Origin: Gavia stellata
Taxonomy: Eukaryota > Chordata > Aves > Gaviiformes > Gaviidae
Assembly (NCBI RefSeq): GCF_030936135.1
Contig: NC_082606.1
Span: 9,027,312 to 9,091,311, forward strand
Length of the DNA stretch: 64,000 nucleotides
Reading direction: 5' to 3'
Shown: positions 39,724 to 51,384 of the stretch, piece by piece
Position numbering within the stretch: position 1 is the stretch's first letter
How the letters are laid out: every line of letters starts with the position of its first letter
Position numbers and translations under genes: made by a program
The notes under the pieces: generated by a model
Told to the model about the DNA's origin: nothing
Databases searched by the model: none
What the model saw: only the letters and a program-made list of their open reading frames with translations

Positions 39724-42700
39724 CTATATAAAAGAAAAAAAAAAGGACACAAGTGAGAAAAAGTGTTCATTTGTCATTTTTATCGTGGTCATGAAAAAAC
39801 TAATATGCTAAAGTATAAACTTGACATAATAATATTAGTAATTCCAGAGTGGGCTTAATTAAGAGTTTTAGTAACTAGCAAAGAAATTTCAGGTTTCTTT
39901 TCACACTTAGATATAACGGTGCTATTAATATTTGAAGACCTTTTTATAAGAGTTGAAATTCCCCGTGGGGCAGTCCTCACCTGTGATACACTAATGTCAA
40001 CTTTAACAGAACAAAATGTAAGAGAGCAGCTGTGCACAGAAACCATGTAGCAATAGCAATGCTCATCATTCAACAACCTCAGCAAACCATCTTCCAAATA
40101 AATTACCTCCCTTAAAGTGCCAAGGTGACTAAATTAGCAAGTGCTTTTAAAACAGTAAGTAGCAACAAACACTTTTACAACAGTGTCTGATTTAAACATT
40201 AGCTTGGCACTACCTGGCAAGTCAAAATCAAATTTCATTACAACAGAATTTGAAGACCGTCAGAACTCACGTTCTTCAGGCACAGCATAAATAAAGGCAA
40301 ACGCAGATACTTGCATATTTTAAGAATAACAAATACTGGTAGGCCTTCGTTTATGCAAGGGTCAAAATCTCTGAAGACTAATAGGCAAGGTATGCATTTA
40401 AATTTCTAGTCAGAGGTGAAGTGAGTGCAACAAGGTTAGCGTGCGTATCAACACATGAAGAATAACACTACATTTTGTTTAATGCAGGAATAACAGTTTC
40501 AGAAGCCATTAATACATTATTTAATTATATCATGAAAAGAATCAAACGCAAGAAAAAGTGCCTTTCCTCAGTCTGCCCATCTCAATTTCATCATCAAATT
40601 CATCAGTTTGAAAAGATCCCTTTATGCTTTCTTTTTTTAGGAGTGATCCCAATTACATAATCACTTTTCAGACCAAATCTTAAACTCGTACCTCATAAGC
40701 TTCTTTTTGCTGTATCTGAATTGCTATGGATTCCTCTATGGATAATAGCTTAGCAGGGGAATGGTGAAGCGGTGGCAGCCGAGCTGCTGTGATGTCATTC
40801 AAATGTTTCTTATCTCTAAGTCGTCTTTCTTCAGTAGTAATCGGAGAGCCACATCCCCCAGGGGATTGACTGGATGAGGAACCATGCGATGATCCACTTT
40901 GCTCTCCTAATAATCTGAAAGAGATAAAACATAAAAGTTGTGATCCAAATTTGCAGCACAAGCTTGAACAACTTCAGTTCCAAAACTTGTTATTTTCAAC
41001 ATGTAAGAGCTGAAAAGAAGTCTGAAGTGTTATGACACCATAAACAAATAAAAAATAAGCAGCTCTCAGAAAAACTAAAAAGATTTCTCTGCAGAGACAG
41101 TATCACAAGTTACTCCTGAAAGTGAACAAAAAAGGTATGCCAATTAATTAGCAAGCATGAAATAGCAATGCTTTGGGAGTCACATGAAGTATAAACTGCT
41201 ACTGCTACCAGTACAGACAACATGAATTGTAATTTCTTTAGAGGTGCAGGAAAAGCGAAAGGCTACCTGCTATTAAAGTTCTACAAGTTCTAGAATCGAT
41301 CCACAAGAAAGTTTTGCCAATTGTTTAATAATTTTGTAGTTTAAGCTATGAAAGTCTATGAACATTCATGACAATTGTTTCATTGCTCAATATTGAGATT
41401 CTGTGGCACTTCATGCTAAAGAGCCAATATATTAACCTTGCAGGTCATATGACTTTAAATCTCTTTAATCACCACAAGAAAATAAACCCACCATGCTTGT
41501 TCTGTACCATTTCCAATTTTACACAAGTCAATGATTTCACAAAAGGTTTTTCTATTCCATAATACTTACATGTTGGTTTTAAATTTGCTTTTTTTTATGA
41601 CTGGGTTCTTGGCTCTAGACTCTAGAACTTCAATATAATGTGGTGTCTTGGGCTGCTGGCTTCCAAAGATATTGCCCTTAAGTTTAGCCACATTCTGCTC
41701 TTTTTCCAATACTTTTTCATTATTATCTCCATCTACAATTGTAACTTTTTGAAAAGCATCAACCAATGCGTCTTTACTGTTGTCCAAAGCAGCTGTAATT
41801 TCTGTACCATCCTCAGTATTGCTCTGAGACAGCTGCTGATCATTTTTCAGATGACTGCTTGTGGCTGACTTGGAAACGACTTCACAAAAAAAATTCTGAT
41901 CTTTTGTAACAGTCTTTATTTTATCATTTTTCCTCTGAGTCCTTTGATTTTTCAGACCTGTATTTGTGGCACCTTGCTCAATACATTCTATCTCCTGTCT
42001 TTGGGAAGAAATCTCAGAAACTTCTTTAATATTAGAGTTTTCATTACATACTGAGGAATCTTCACAGTTTAGTGTGTCCTTGTTTAGGATAACTTGCTCT
42101 TTGCTTGTATTAATCTCCTCCTGTTTCACCTGAAATTCCAACCTGACAGCAGATAACAGCTCAGCCGTTCTTGCTAATTCTTCCTCTTGTAAAATGGCAA
42201 GTGTAAGCTTTTCAGCAAAATCGGAGATCTTCTTACCCTTATCTGGAAGCCTAGCAATAAATTTCCTAAGACAAAAACAAAAACAAAAAACAAAGCTATT
42301 TAACAGAGTATAAACAATCCTATTTCAGTCTGATATACAGAACTGTTTTATTAGAATAGTTAACGTGGCAGGTTTCTCATTCTAACATTAAGTTTCTTAC
42401 TTACATACTACATTTCAGGAGAGTGGTGAGATGCAAAGCACTTGCAGCCTCAGATGTATACCATGATAAAGCACCTATTACATTTTTTTTTGCTCAAAGA
42501 TGGAACTGCTGCTCTAAAAAGTGCAGCGTGCAAAATACCATTTAGTATTTTCATCAAAGTGGAGCAGACAGGATTTTCTGTTCGTATTTCCAGAAATAAC
42601 CATGCAGTTGTTACTGTGAATGCCCACAGGCTATAAAACCAGACAGACGTATATGGTTTGAACGACATCCCCCGGCTGAGATCGTGACAGCCCCGACAGG

Positions 42701-43102
42701 AAGGGGCTGCGCGGTCCCGCAGCCTGACACAGCGGCAGAGACTCTACGACGAGGCCGAACGGGGACAGGGCCCAAGGGGAAGCGCTGAGGGGCGGCAGCC
42801 CCGCGCCCTGCGGGGAGCTCCGCATCACTAGAGAGCGCCGCTACTGCGGCAAAAGCTGGAAGCCCCTGCGCCAGACGCGGCTTCATCCGCCCCCGAAAGG
42901 AGTTAAAGGAGAGGAAGAGGTTTGGCCGCTGCCGCCTACGTGGGGACGGGCGAAGCCGGCGGGAGGCCTGAGCCGCTCCTCGGCGCCCGCGCTCCGCCTC
43001 TCCTCACCTGTCCGCCAGCAGCCGCTCCTGCCGCCTCAGCATCTCCCGCAGCTCGGGGAGGCTCCGGCCCCGCAGGCCGCCGCCGCCGCCCGCCGCTGCC
43101 AT
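39586..43102 (-). CDS. POLR2M: RNA polymerase II subunit M (Gdown1), complete, four coding exons
   Basis: Gdown1 binds RNA polymerase II in the nucleus to form Pol II(G). It competes with TFIIF, making initiation Mediator-dependent, and it stabilises paused polymerase (family knowledge). The coding exons, joined on the minus strand, are 43102-43008, 42265-41570, 40914-40692 and 39723-39586. They total 1,152 nt, or 383 residues plus stop, close to the roughly 368 residues of the human protein. All introns are GT-AG and the reading frame holds across every junction. Diagnostic blocks, in order, are [15 protein letters not shown] (about residues 15-29), [12 protein letters not shown] (33-44), [15 protein letters not shown] near the end of exon 2, [18 protein letters not shown] in exon 3 and [14 protein letters not shown] in exon 4. 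The start at 43102 lies in the promoter CpG island, has G at -3 and G at +4, and opens with an Ala/Gly run. MYZAP lies upstream on the same strand. The middle of exon 2 is low in complexity and diverged, as expected for a disordered segment. The identification is very secure. Confidence 0.97.
39724..40691 (-). other. POLR2M intron 3
   Basis: AT-rich intron of about 968 bases with a GTACGA donor. The acceptor is TATATAG, preceded by a long T run with C interruptions (read on the minus strand). No embedded feature was seen. Confidence 0.9.
40692..40914 (-). CDS. POLR2M: POLR2M coding exon 3
   Basis: This 223-nt exon encodes residues 264-338. The acceptor is CTTTCAG|ATT and the donor is GAG|GTACGAG. 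After a Ser/Gly-rich linker it carries [24 protein letters not shown] and LLSIEES. This is the family's most conserved C-terminal helix-forming region and gives an almost block-for-block match to mammalian Gdown1. It ends on a codon boundary. Confidence 0.96.
40915..41569 (-). other. POLR2M intron 2
   Basis: AT-rich intron of about 655 bases with a GTAAGT donor and a CTTTCAG acceptor. No embedded feature was seen. Confidence 0.9.
41570..42265 (-). CDS. POLR2M: POLR2M coding exon 2 (large exon)
   Basis: This 696-nt exon encodes residues 32-264. It opens after a pyrimidine-rich acceptor ending CTTAG with [12 protein letters not shown], the most conserved N-terminal block. A Glu/Ser/Asn-rich stretch follows that is poorly conserved and probably disordered. 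The exon closes with [15 protein letters not shown] and KFKTN, which match the mammalian protein closely. The donor is AT|GTAAGT. This is also the exon a GCOM1-type read-through transcript would splice into. Confidence 0.96.
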
Positions 43103-43178
43103 GCCGCCCCGCGCCGCCTGTCACCGGGACAGCCGTCCGGGCCCGGCGCCGCTTCCGCGGCTCCCCGGAGGCCGCCAT
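42251..43178 (-). CDS. Candidate overlapping upstream ORF of POLR2M (spliced)
   Basis: An ATG at 43178, inside the YY1 element, has A at -3 and G at +4, a strong context. Its frame differs from POLR2M. It runs through exon 1 (43178-43008), across the splice and into exon 2, stopping at TAG 42253-42251, for 61 codons. If transcripts start upstream of 43178, ribosomes would meet this ATG before the true start at 43102, and its stop lies beyond that start. Translation would therefore depend on leaky scanning or start-site choice. The peptide is Arg/Ala/Gly-rich and is more likely regulatory than functional. Confidence 0.35.
42266..43007 (-). other. POLR2M intron 1
   Basis: This intron lies between exons 1 and 2. 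Its 5' part is in the CpG island and its 3' part is AT-rich, ending in a long pyrimidine tract (tttttgtttttg on the minus strand) before CTTAG. Confidence 0.9.
43008..43102 (-). CDS. POLR2M: POLR2M coding exon 1
   Basis: This exon encodes residues 1-31 plus two bases of codon 32. It has a short Ala/Gly N-terminus, then the conserved amphipathic helix [15 protein letters not shown]. It ends CAG|GTGAGG, a near-consensus donor. The partial codon AG is completed by the first base of exon 2 to give Arg32. The Gly run is encoded by GGC repeats inside the CpG island, so its length may vary between individuals. Confidence 0.95.
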
Positions 43179-43190
43179 CTTACCGGAAGC
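43171..43190 (-). promoter_or_regulatory. YY1-like and ETS/GABP-like motifs near the POLR2M start site
   Basis: On the minus strand the sequence reads AAGATGGCGGC (43171-43181), the YY1 element typically found just downstream of transcription starts and in this same orientation. It directly abuts ACCGGAAGC on the plus strand (43182-43190), a GABP/ETS core. A second CGGAAGC core lies on the minus strand at 43151-43157. The layout places transcription initiation near 43,185-43,230, giving a 5' UTR of about 80-130 bases. Motif function is inferred. Confidence 0.55.
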
Positions 43191-43660
43191 GACGGCAGGC
43201 TGGCGGGGCCCGGCTTGGTGGGAACGCGAAGCCGACACGGCCGCTGCGTGAGGCGAGCGGCCCCGCCCCCTCTCTCCGCGTCTCCTCGGGGAGGCCGGCG
43301 AAGTGCGGGAGAACCCACCCCGAGTAACGGAGGGGACAGCGGGGGCGAGACGGGGCTTCTGAGGGGGCAGCGGCCGGTGGGGGTTTCCCCCCAAGCGCTA
43401 GGGGCTGTTCCGATACACTCACACGAGCCTGAAGTAACGTCAGAGGTTTGTTTCCTGTTGGCTCGGGCAGAGAGGAGCACGCGCCGGCCGCCCCGCGGGG
43501 CGGGTCAGGCTCCGCGCCGGCGGCACAACCCTCTGTGGCGGGGGCCGCGGCCTTGGCCCCCTGCCGGAGGGGCGTTCCACCTGAGCCTGGCGGTGAGCGG
43601 CTGTGCAGCGCGGAGGCAGGCTGCTGCTGCCGCGCCCGGCGCTCCTAGCATGCTCCGAGA

Positions 43661-46600
43661 GCTGCGAGAGCTTAAATGTTTCTTGCATTAACTGTTTCGC
43701 ATTTTCGCTGACGGAAGCCGTGCCGCTGCCCTGTGTTTGAGTAGCGTTTAGCAGAGTATCAATTCCAATTTAGGACTCAAGCTTTGATTTTCGGAGATGT
43801 ATGAAAGTTTTCTTTACACGGCGTTTGTTTTTCAACAGGCTTATGTATGATGCAGAGGCTGGATAGAGAAGTTCAGACTGTAGCGTAACGCTGGCCTGCT
43901 TCCTCCAAACTGTCCCAGCTGATGCCAGTGCCATGCACTTTCCTGAGCCCGCTCCATCTAGTAGCAGTAAGGCATTAGCTGAATGGTAGTTCCCAGGTGG
44001 CAGATGTCAGCCTTCTTAAGTCGATCCCTGTGGAGGTTTCTGGATCCAAGCAATAGTGAAGAGGCACATTTCTCAGAGATTGTTAAAACAGTTGTTTCAT
44101 GAACAGGATGAACAGAGGGCCTACCCCGGAGGGACTGGAGGAGGAAGTGTTTTAAAAGGGCTGCCCGCCCCTTTGTTTGCTCAGCTGGAAGGTGACTGGA
44201 AAGGCTGAGGGCCAGGGGAAATGAGATTAATCAAGCAGGCAGCTACCCCTGGGAAAAAATACCATGATCAGCGTCAGAAAAGCCCAGTTAAGTGATGAGT
44301 TGAAGAGACGGTTTCACTGCCTGTTATGCACAACCTGGATCATCTCCCGTGGAAAATCGCTCCGGGAGTTTTCCCTAAGAGTTCAGGGAAGAGGAAATCA
44401 CTGTGAGCTTTTCTCACCAGGAGATCACCCACTGTTAGGGGACGCAAGTTCTCTGAATTGCTGCCTCTGTAATGTCCGCTGAAGTTACGCCATCTATGTA
44501 ACATTTCTGCATCTTGAAGAAGGAACACTTTATCTTACTTTTTAGCCTCTCTCTCCTGTGCAGACTGGAGAAAGTGGGAAGGCTGGGCATGGAAACAGAA
44601 CACCACTTCTGCCTGCGTGGAAGCAAGAGTCTAGAAGGGAGGATCTCATTAGACCGCTGCTCTGCGCATACATAATGATGGTTCCTCTCAGCTCAACTGC
44701 TGTTATTGCCCGTACAGAAAAGTAATGCCAGTATTTACAGCAGGTTTCAGCTTATGGGCTAAGCTGCATAGACAAAGAAAAACAGAGCAAAAAATGAAGA
44801 GAATAAAGTCCTAACAACATGACTGCTGGGAATCACGACTGATAATTTTGTAGCCTCACTTGGAATACCATTCCCCAAGTCTGTATTGGTCCAAGGTCAT
44901 TGGGAAGGAATATTGTTCATCTTTACAGTTTGGGAGTGTTAAGTTTTGGAATACCATAGCCTGTTTACAGGTAACACACAGTTCCAGAATGATGAACAAA
45001 CAGCTGAAATTTGGAAGGTGCCAGAACAAATATATTCTTGTTTATGGAGAAATGGGCAGCACCTAGATACAATGCAATCTAGATACAATAAATTTAGATA
45101 CAGATGTGAAGAAGGGAAAATAGATTTACGCTCTCTCAGTCAAGGAGCAGAAGTATGGAGCATTTGTGGGACTGAGGAAAATTATACACGTAGGCATTGC
45201 TTGCCCTGGGGCAAAAGGCAGGTGTGTAGGAAAATCCTCACTAGCCACGCTCTGAACATGAGTAACCACCATCCAGTGATACTTATTGCAAGTTTAGTCT
45301 TAGGACTTTGCTCTTGCTTCTCTTGGGAGGCTGATATACTGTCATTATTTGCAGTGCATAGTCATATTTTTATTGTTTTCCTCAGAGCATGCTTGGCCTT
45401 TTTGATTAGAGGCTTTGTTTTCTATCACTTCCTTGAATATTTTGATCAGCATTCATGTGAGCTAAGTCTATAACAAAACTGGTTTTTTAATTGTTTCTTA
45501 CATAATGGGCTTTCCTATGTTTCTCACTTGGGACATTATCTCAAGAGCTATGATTAGATACAGTTTTCAGTCAGTCTGTTTTCTGTCACTAGATATCTAG
45601 AGTTAAATATAATTTATGCTGCAACAGCATGGGTGGAATTACTATGCAATTTAGTATTATTTCTACAAAAAAATAAAATTATTAGAATGTTAATGAAGAA
45701 GAAAATCAGGTATACTAACAAAAAACAATAAACTGCATGAAAAAAAATCCCCACAAAGCGAAGTGTGACCCAGGAGTATTCATCTTCGTATATAGTACAG
45801 CTAAAAAGAAAGGTATTCAAATAACTAAATAACTTATTCTAGCATAGATTTTTTTTAATAGATTACACCAGTTACAAGGAACATTGCAACAGACATTTAG
45901 GTCTGAATTTTTAGCATTTCTGTTTTATCGATGCCAGTTATGAGTAAGCTAATGTATTCTAGTCATATGACATTTTGGGGGAGATGGCCATGAAGTACAA
46001 CTGGCTGAATGTTTTCAGGTGGAAAAATTTCCTGTCAGAAATACCTGAGTCTGCCCAAAATTGGTATTAAAGGTGAAGCAAGAGTGTTAGTTTTTTTTTT
46101 GTTAAAGGTATAATTTTCATTGTCCTTTTCTCCTTTCTTCAACTTCATAAATACATAAATGTTACCCTTACTTCTTTTCACTTGGAAAAGGGGCAAAAGA
46201 GACTGTAAAAACTAGGTTTTGAGGGGCAAAAAACTACTTTTACAGTTTCTCTGCTCCTAGGGGCAGGAGGAGAGGAATCAAGCCACATGTACAAAATAAA
46301 CCACCCCCAAAATAACAGAAAAAATTGTATGTATATTTGGAATTAAAATGAATAATTTTAATTTCAGTTTAAAAAAAGAAAACTTTTTTAATCAGCATGA
46401 TGTATCTTTGTAGTAATTAATTTTATTTTCCTTAATTTAAAGAAAATAACTCCACCTTTAACCGTATTTCCCTAAAAAAGCCCCAAACACTTTAAAAGAA
46501 ATCTTATATATGCTTATATCTATCAACATACTGTTTTACATATGGGAAGCAACCATCAGATTATTGTAGTATGCCTACACACCACACACCTTTACAGAAT

Positions 46601-49600
46601 ATTGTAGCCTCGTAGATGTTCACTTCTACGTATTTTCTCTTTAATCCACCAGGTCCCTTTTTCTTTTGAAAGTTTTCACATACCTTAAGTTGTAGATGGC
46701 TGCTATCACCTTGGTTTCCTGTGTTTCTTCCATGTTCTAGCGCTTGAGGTAGAGCTGGAAGGGCCTTAACTCATCAGGTCTCTTAAGCACACTTCTTTTA
46801 CACACGCAGATAGCCCCAGGTGCTGAATGGGAATGAAATAAAATGTAAGTGGAATGAAACTCTCAGCATGTACATCTTTCTGTGGAGCAGGGATTTCCTG
46901 TACAGAATTAAAGACTTAACAACGTGGAGATAACTTACTTCTTAGTTATTTGCTCATCTGTTCATGTCTAAAGGTCTTCAGATGTCAAAACAAGTGTTTA
47001 AAGCCTCTCCGAAAAGCATTAGTATCCAACTCCCAGAATCCTATGTTGTCTGTTCAGCACTGAGCATTGCCGATCTGAACAAGATTTTATGAGGTCCTTT
47101 TGGCAATCTGTACTGAATACACATATACGGGGAAGCACTACTCAAGTAAAAAACTTCACATTCTTCAGCTGAGCATTGCTAACCAGTAACACTGTGATCG
47201 TCATGTTTGCATGACCTCTTCTTGTTTAGTTGACATGTAGATAGTTTCATTGTGACAGTCGTGAAGATAAATCTCAATTATCAGTGAGTGGATATAAACT
47301 GTAAAAAAAGATGGGCCACAGTCATCCTAATCTCATCATGCTGAAGCCTGGAGAGCATCATCCCAGATGTATCCAGATGTAATCTGTGGGATCTGAAGTT
47401 GTTGGGTTTTTTTTGCAAGAGCTGCACTGCCCAGTTCTTGTTTATCCTGTGCAAGTCAATAGTTCTTTATTTTATAAAAGAGTTCATCTACTTTTGTTAC
47501 TTGGCTTTGAGGAGAGTCTTTAGTCTTTAGCAAGGGAGTGTCTTCCTGTTCTCAAGAGCCCGTCTGCCAAAGGAAACACTGACAAGAACATTAAGGCTCA
47601 AGAGGAACCACTTTTGCATTCATACATGTTTTGAACAAACAAGATTGTATAGAGTAAGAGCTTGTAAGGTTTTAAGGTAAATTTATTTCTAAATGAATGT
47701 TGACACAACAGAATAGAAAGTTTAAATACAATATTTATTGCAATTTATCCAATACACAGGGTGTATTAAAAGCATACAACATAACTGCATTATTTATAGA
47801 GCATATATGAAAACTGTATCCCAAAATACTTTCCAGAGTATCTGGAATAAATCACAAAAGAATACTTATCATGGTACAAACGTAGTCATACAATTGACTT
47901 TAATGCTCTTTCTGGGACGTATCTATATGGCTTTTATTGATGTTTACAGAAATTTTTCTAGTTTCTAATGTTACAGTACTAATTAACCCAATCTCAAATT
48001 GACAAAATTTATACTGAAGTGTTACAGTCTTTTCAGTCAGATTTGTTGTTATCTATGCTAATTTACATTGCTGTTGATTTGACTGGAAAGCTCTACATTT
48101 TCATGTAACGCATTTATATAAATACCGTTCCTCTCCTGTTCTTCACAGTTACCAAATTTAGACAAGTAGTAAGTAGTCCAATCAAATGATGGTCATCCAG
48201 CTCATTGCATGTCAAAATACTCTTAAAATACAGCATAGACGTCAATCCTTACTTGGTTTAGAGAAAAAAAAAAAAAAAAAAAAAAACATACTTCATCCGA
48301 TAGTCAAGACAGAATTTACACAGCAAACTTACAGTAAAAATTCAACACCTTGCTGCAGTATTCCTAAAGTCTTGAGCAGATAATCATAATTTTGCAAGTC
48401 TCGGAGTTAAAATAGCTTGCAGTATTTTCAGAGGAGATCCTCAGGAATATATTAAAAGTAGAATGAACTTCCTTTTGAAGTCTGTGTCAAAACAACATTT
48501 TGATACTTAATCTTGCCCTCTCCTACCATTCACTGAGCACCTCACAGTCATCAGGTTCTGTTTGCTGAATTCTGGCCAAAACCAGAGGGATAAAGTATTT
48601 TTACTTATTTAAACTTGTTAGTTAATGTCTTTTACAATAACATGCATTTCCTTTTATCTGTAAATACCACCTTCATCCATTCGTCTGAAGTTTGAAGGTA
48701 ACTTTCACAAACCATAGTTCAGAATTAAATTCCTGAAATATAGAGGGAATATTTGGGCACAAAAAATGCTAAAAAAGCATTATGTGATGAACTAAAGCTG
48801 TATCCCACATTAATATGGCCAGTTGGGATTTGTTTTTAGTGTCTTTTTCTTCAAAACCAGATACTGTCCAAATATTTGCTGTTATCAGCCACTAGAGGGA
48901 GATATGATTACACAAGTACAAAGCTTATCCCCGAAATTGGAGTTGGGTCATCTTTTGGGTTCATCAACATACACTTCCAATTTAAATGTTTTCTCATTTA
49001 GAGATTCACTTAATGATCTTAGTTGTTCATAACCAAAACTAATTTAGTTATTAATCAAATTAACTGTTATTTGGGAACTTTGTTCAGCAAACTCAGTCTC
49101 CCAAATTCACTCAAGCATCAAAACTTCAATCGAAAATACGCTATGCATGGTTTAGACTACAGCCTCTCTGTGTGTCAGCTGTTCCCATGTCTTTCGTATT
49201 CAGGTACAAAACAATTCCCCTGCTTTGCATAATGAGAAGGTGCTTTGTCTGAGGACTGTTTTTATAGGGAGCAGACTATTGTCAGGGACCTTCTCCTCAA
49301 GCCCTTTCCCACTCTAAAGGTTTTGCACCTCTTCTCTGGGAGAAGCTATTTAAGCAAATGTGTGGTATTATGCCTGTTTACTCATGTGACAGCTGGATGG
49401 TTTTCTTTGCCCTTTTGATATCTATGAGATCTTTTGCACTCCTTCATCACATGCAAAGTAAACAGTTTCCTTTTAGAGCTATTAAAACTAACAATGTATT
49501 CTTCAATTATTCTTTTTAAAAGAAACATTGAGCAGCTGTTAATGTTTGTGACTTCTATACCAGTGAAGATTACAGGCTTCCTTCACACAGTACATAATTT

Positions 49601-51278
49601 ACCTTTTTGTTAATGGCTTTGATTGCAACTATTTCTTGAATTTTGTGCATAATACAATCCATAATACTGTGTTTGACTTTTTAGAAAGAATGACCATTTT
49701 AAGTTCTCAGGAGTTGAAAAGGTTGTGAGGAATAAAATAGCTTACCTGCAGAGGATGATCTCAGCACAAAGCTGGAGAAGTTTGAGCTTCCCATTTTATT
49801 CTGCCTATGCCTTGATTATATCAAGCAATTCACGTTCCTGCAAGATACCTGTACCACATCAAAACATCCTTCAATCTCTCCTCTAATACAGGCTTCTTTA
49901 TTTAGTAGTTAAACAGCACAGCTACAGAATAAACAAAGTTCTCTAACAAATTCAGAAACCCATGAAATAATGCAGGAATAAGATTTGGATTATGAGGTCA
50001 ATATTATTATTTTAAATACAACTCTACTGACTATACTTAATTTGAACAGACAGTACTGAATTCAAGAACTTGCATTAGACTGGAGATAAAAGCAATCACT
50101 TTGTGAAGCACTGTGGCAAGGTGAGTACCTCCTGGGATTGACATTCAATGCAAGAACAATACTAATCATACAAATACTGTAATAAAAAAAATGCCCTTCA
50201 TTCACGTTAACAGAACTACAAGAAAATATTCATAATTCATTCTAGTTCACTAAAACTGGGAGATCAAAACAAGAAGTAAAAAAAATACCCTATATGTATT
50301 TAAATAAGTTCAGTACTAGATGCAGTCATTCCTGCTGGTACTTTGAAGTCAAAGATAAGATTTTAAGTGCTTTGGAGAAAGAAAAAAAAAAAAAAGAGTT
50401 CTCAAAAAAATCATAATCCTGATTCAGGATTGCTATTGCTGTAGGAATTGCATGGACTGCTGCAGGTTGCTGTAAGCAAAATTCTGTTTAATGAAATTCC
50501 TTCCTCTAATGGAAAAGTAAATAAAAGAAGTGACAGGGATTTTCCTACACAATTACTATTGAATGTATCACTAACAGTCACTCTATCCCATGACTAAGGA
50601 AGTGCAAAACAGTGCCTCAGTCCAACAAAGCAAAATCCATTATAATCTGCTCTGTTGCTTACTGTTTTGAGCAACAAACATGACATCCATCTGCATGCAT
50701 TGAGGGAATTGTTTGAAACAGCCCAGTTGCATCTCTCCCTCCCAGCAAAAGAGTGCTGGTTACAAGTGAACTTCTTCCAGGTGAACAGAGCCCTCAACTA
50801 TACCAGGTCTCTACGACAGGCGTGAACAGCCCTCACACTTTGTACACAGACAAAGGGGGAGCTTTCAGACTAAACGTCCTCTGCCAGCATAGCTTCAGAT
50901 ACTGCTTCTAGTAGTATTGAAAATAAAATATATTAGAGCTTCATTACACAAACAGAATTACAACACAATTGAAGACAAAAACCTGTACAGCTATACAACT
51001 CCTTCCCTACAGGCATTTGAAATGACACATTGCACTAGACAGCTTCTAAAGAAGCAATATTGACTGCTGTTTCACTCATCCCGCTTCTTCCATATCCCCC
51101 TCACAGTTAATATCAGCAGTAACTTCAGATACGAAGTTACTAAAAAGCTGCTTTCAGAATAAATGTAGCAAGACTCCATGCTGCTGTTCTTCTCTATGAC
51201 TTGATAAAAATTTATCTAATCAAGCTGCAAAGGTGCAAGATGTTTGCTCATATTTAGAAAGCAGGTTGACTTGAATGC
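43661..51278. other. MYZAP-POLR2M intergenic spacer
   Basis: The spacer between the MYZAP stop and the POLR2M promoter contains the MYZAP 3' UTR at its high-coordinate end, but no poly(A) signal was assigned with confidence. The longest open frame is 175 codons on the plus strand (44,946-45,473), with no recognised domain. A GCOM1-type read-through would be transcribed across this stretch. Confidence 0.6.
48264..48286 (+). repeat. A23 homopolymer
   Basis: Twenty-three A in the MYZAP-POLR2M spacer. It could be an old retroposon tail, but nothing identifiable precedes it. Confidence 0.9.
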
Positions 51279-51384
51279 TCAAGATGTACTGTTCTTTGTG
51301 CTAAATTCCAACACTCTCTTGAATGGGGTGTATGTCCTCACCGGCCTTGCACTTTCAGGAGATCTTCTGTTCTCGGTACTTGTA
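51279..51384 (-). CDS. MYZAP: MYZAP terminal coding exon
   Basis: This 106-nt exon follows the acceptor CTTAACAG. It completes the split codon (Ser) and encodes 34 further residues ending with TGA at 51279-51281. A Ser/Arg/Pro-rich stretch precedes RTYTPFKRVLEF and a Ser/Thr-rich end. The YTP-RVLE core is the conserved MYZAP C-terminal motif. No canonical AATAAA was found close downstream, and the mRNA 3' end is not assigned. Confidence 0.92.

Larger units (their letters stand above)
42640..43660. promoter_or_regulatory. CpG-island promoter of POLR2M
   Basis: This stretch is strikingly GC- and CpG-rich inside an AT-rich window. It spans the start of intron 1, exon 1, the 5' UTR and upstream DNA of POLR2M. 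It has no TATA box at a useful distance and contains a GC box (ggggcggg near 43,497), as expected for a housekeeping promoter. The island extends more than 450 bases upstream of the likely start site, so divergent non-coding transcription on the plus strand is possible. Overlapping plus-strand open frames here, up to 196 codons, are composition artefacts. Confidence 0.85.

Noticed and set aside
42936-43691. Several long overlapping frames in the POLR2M CpG island (up to 196 codons)
   Set aside because: GC-rich sequence lacks stop codons in all frames. Only POLR2M exon 1 fits a known protein, and the upstream ORF is kept only as a regulatory candidate.
44946-45473. 175-codon open frame on the plus strand between POLR2M and MYZAP
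   Set aside because: It has no recognisable domain, looks like translated random AT-rich DNA with a hydrophobic end, and is not flanked by splice or promoter signals. It is the longest intergenic frame but within chance for 64 kb.
48264-48286. A23 run as the tail of a recent retroposon
   Set aside because: The sequence before it has no recognisable SINE, LINE or mRNA body and no target-site duplication, so a simple homopolymer is the safer call.
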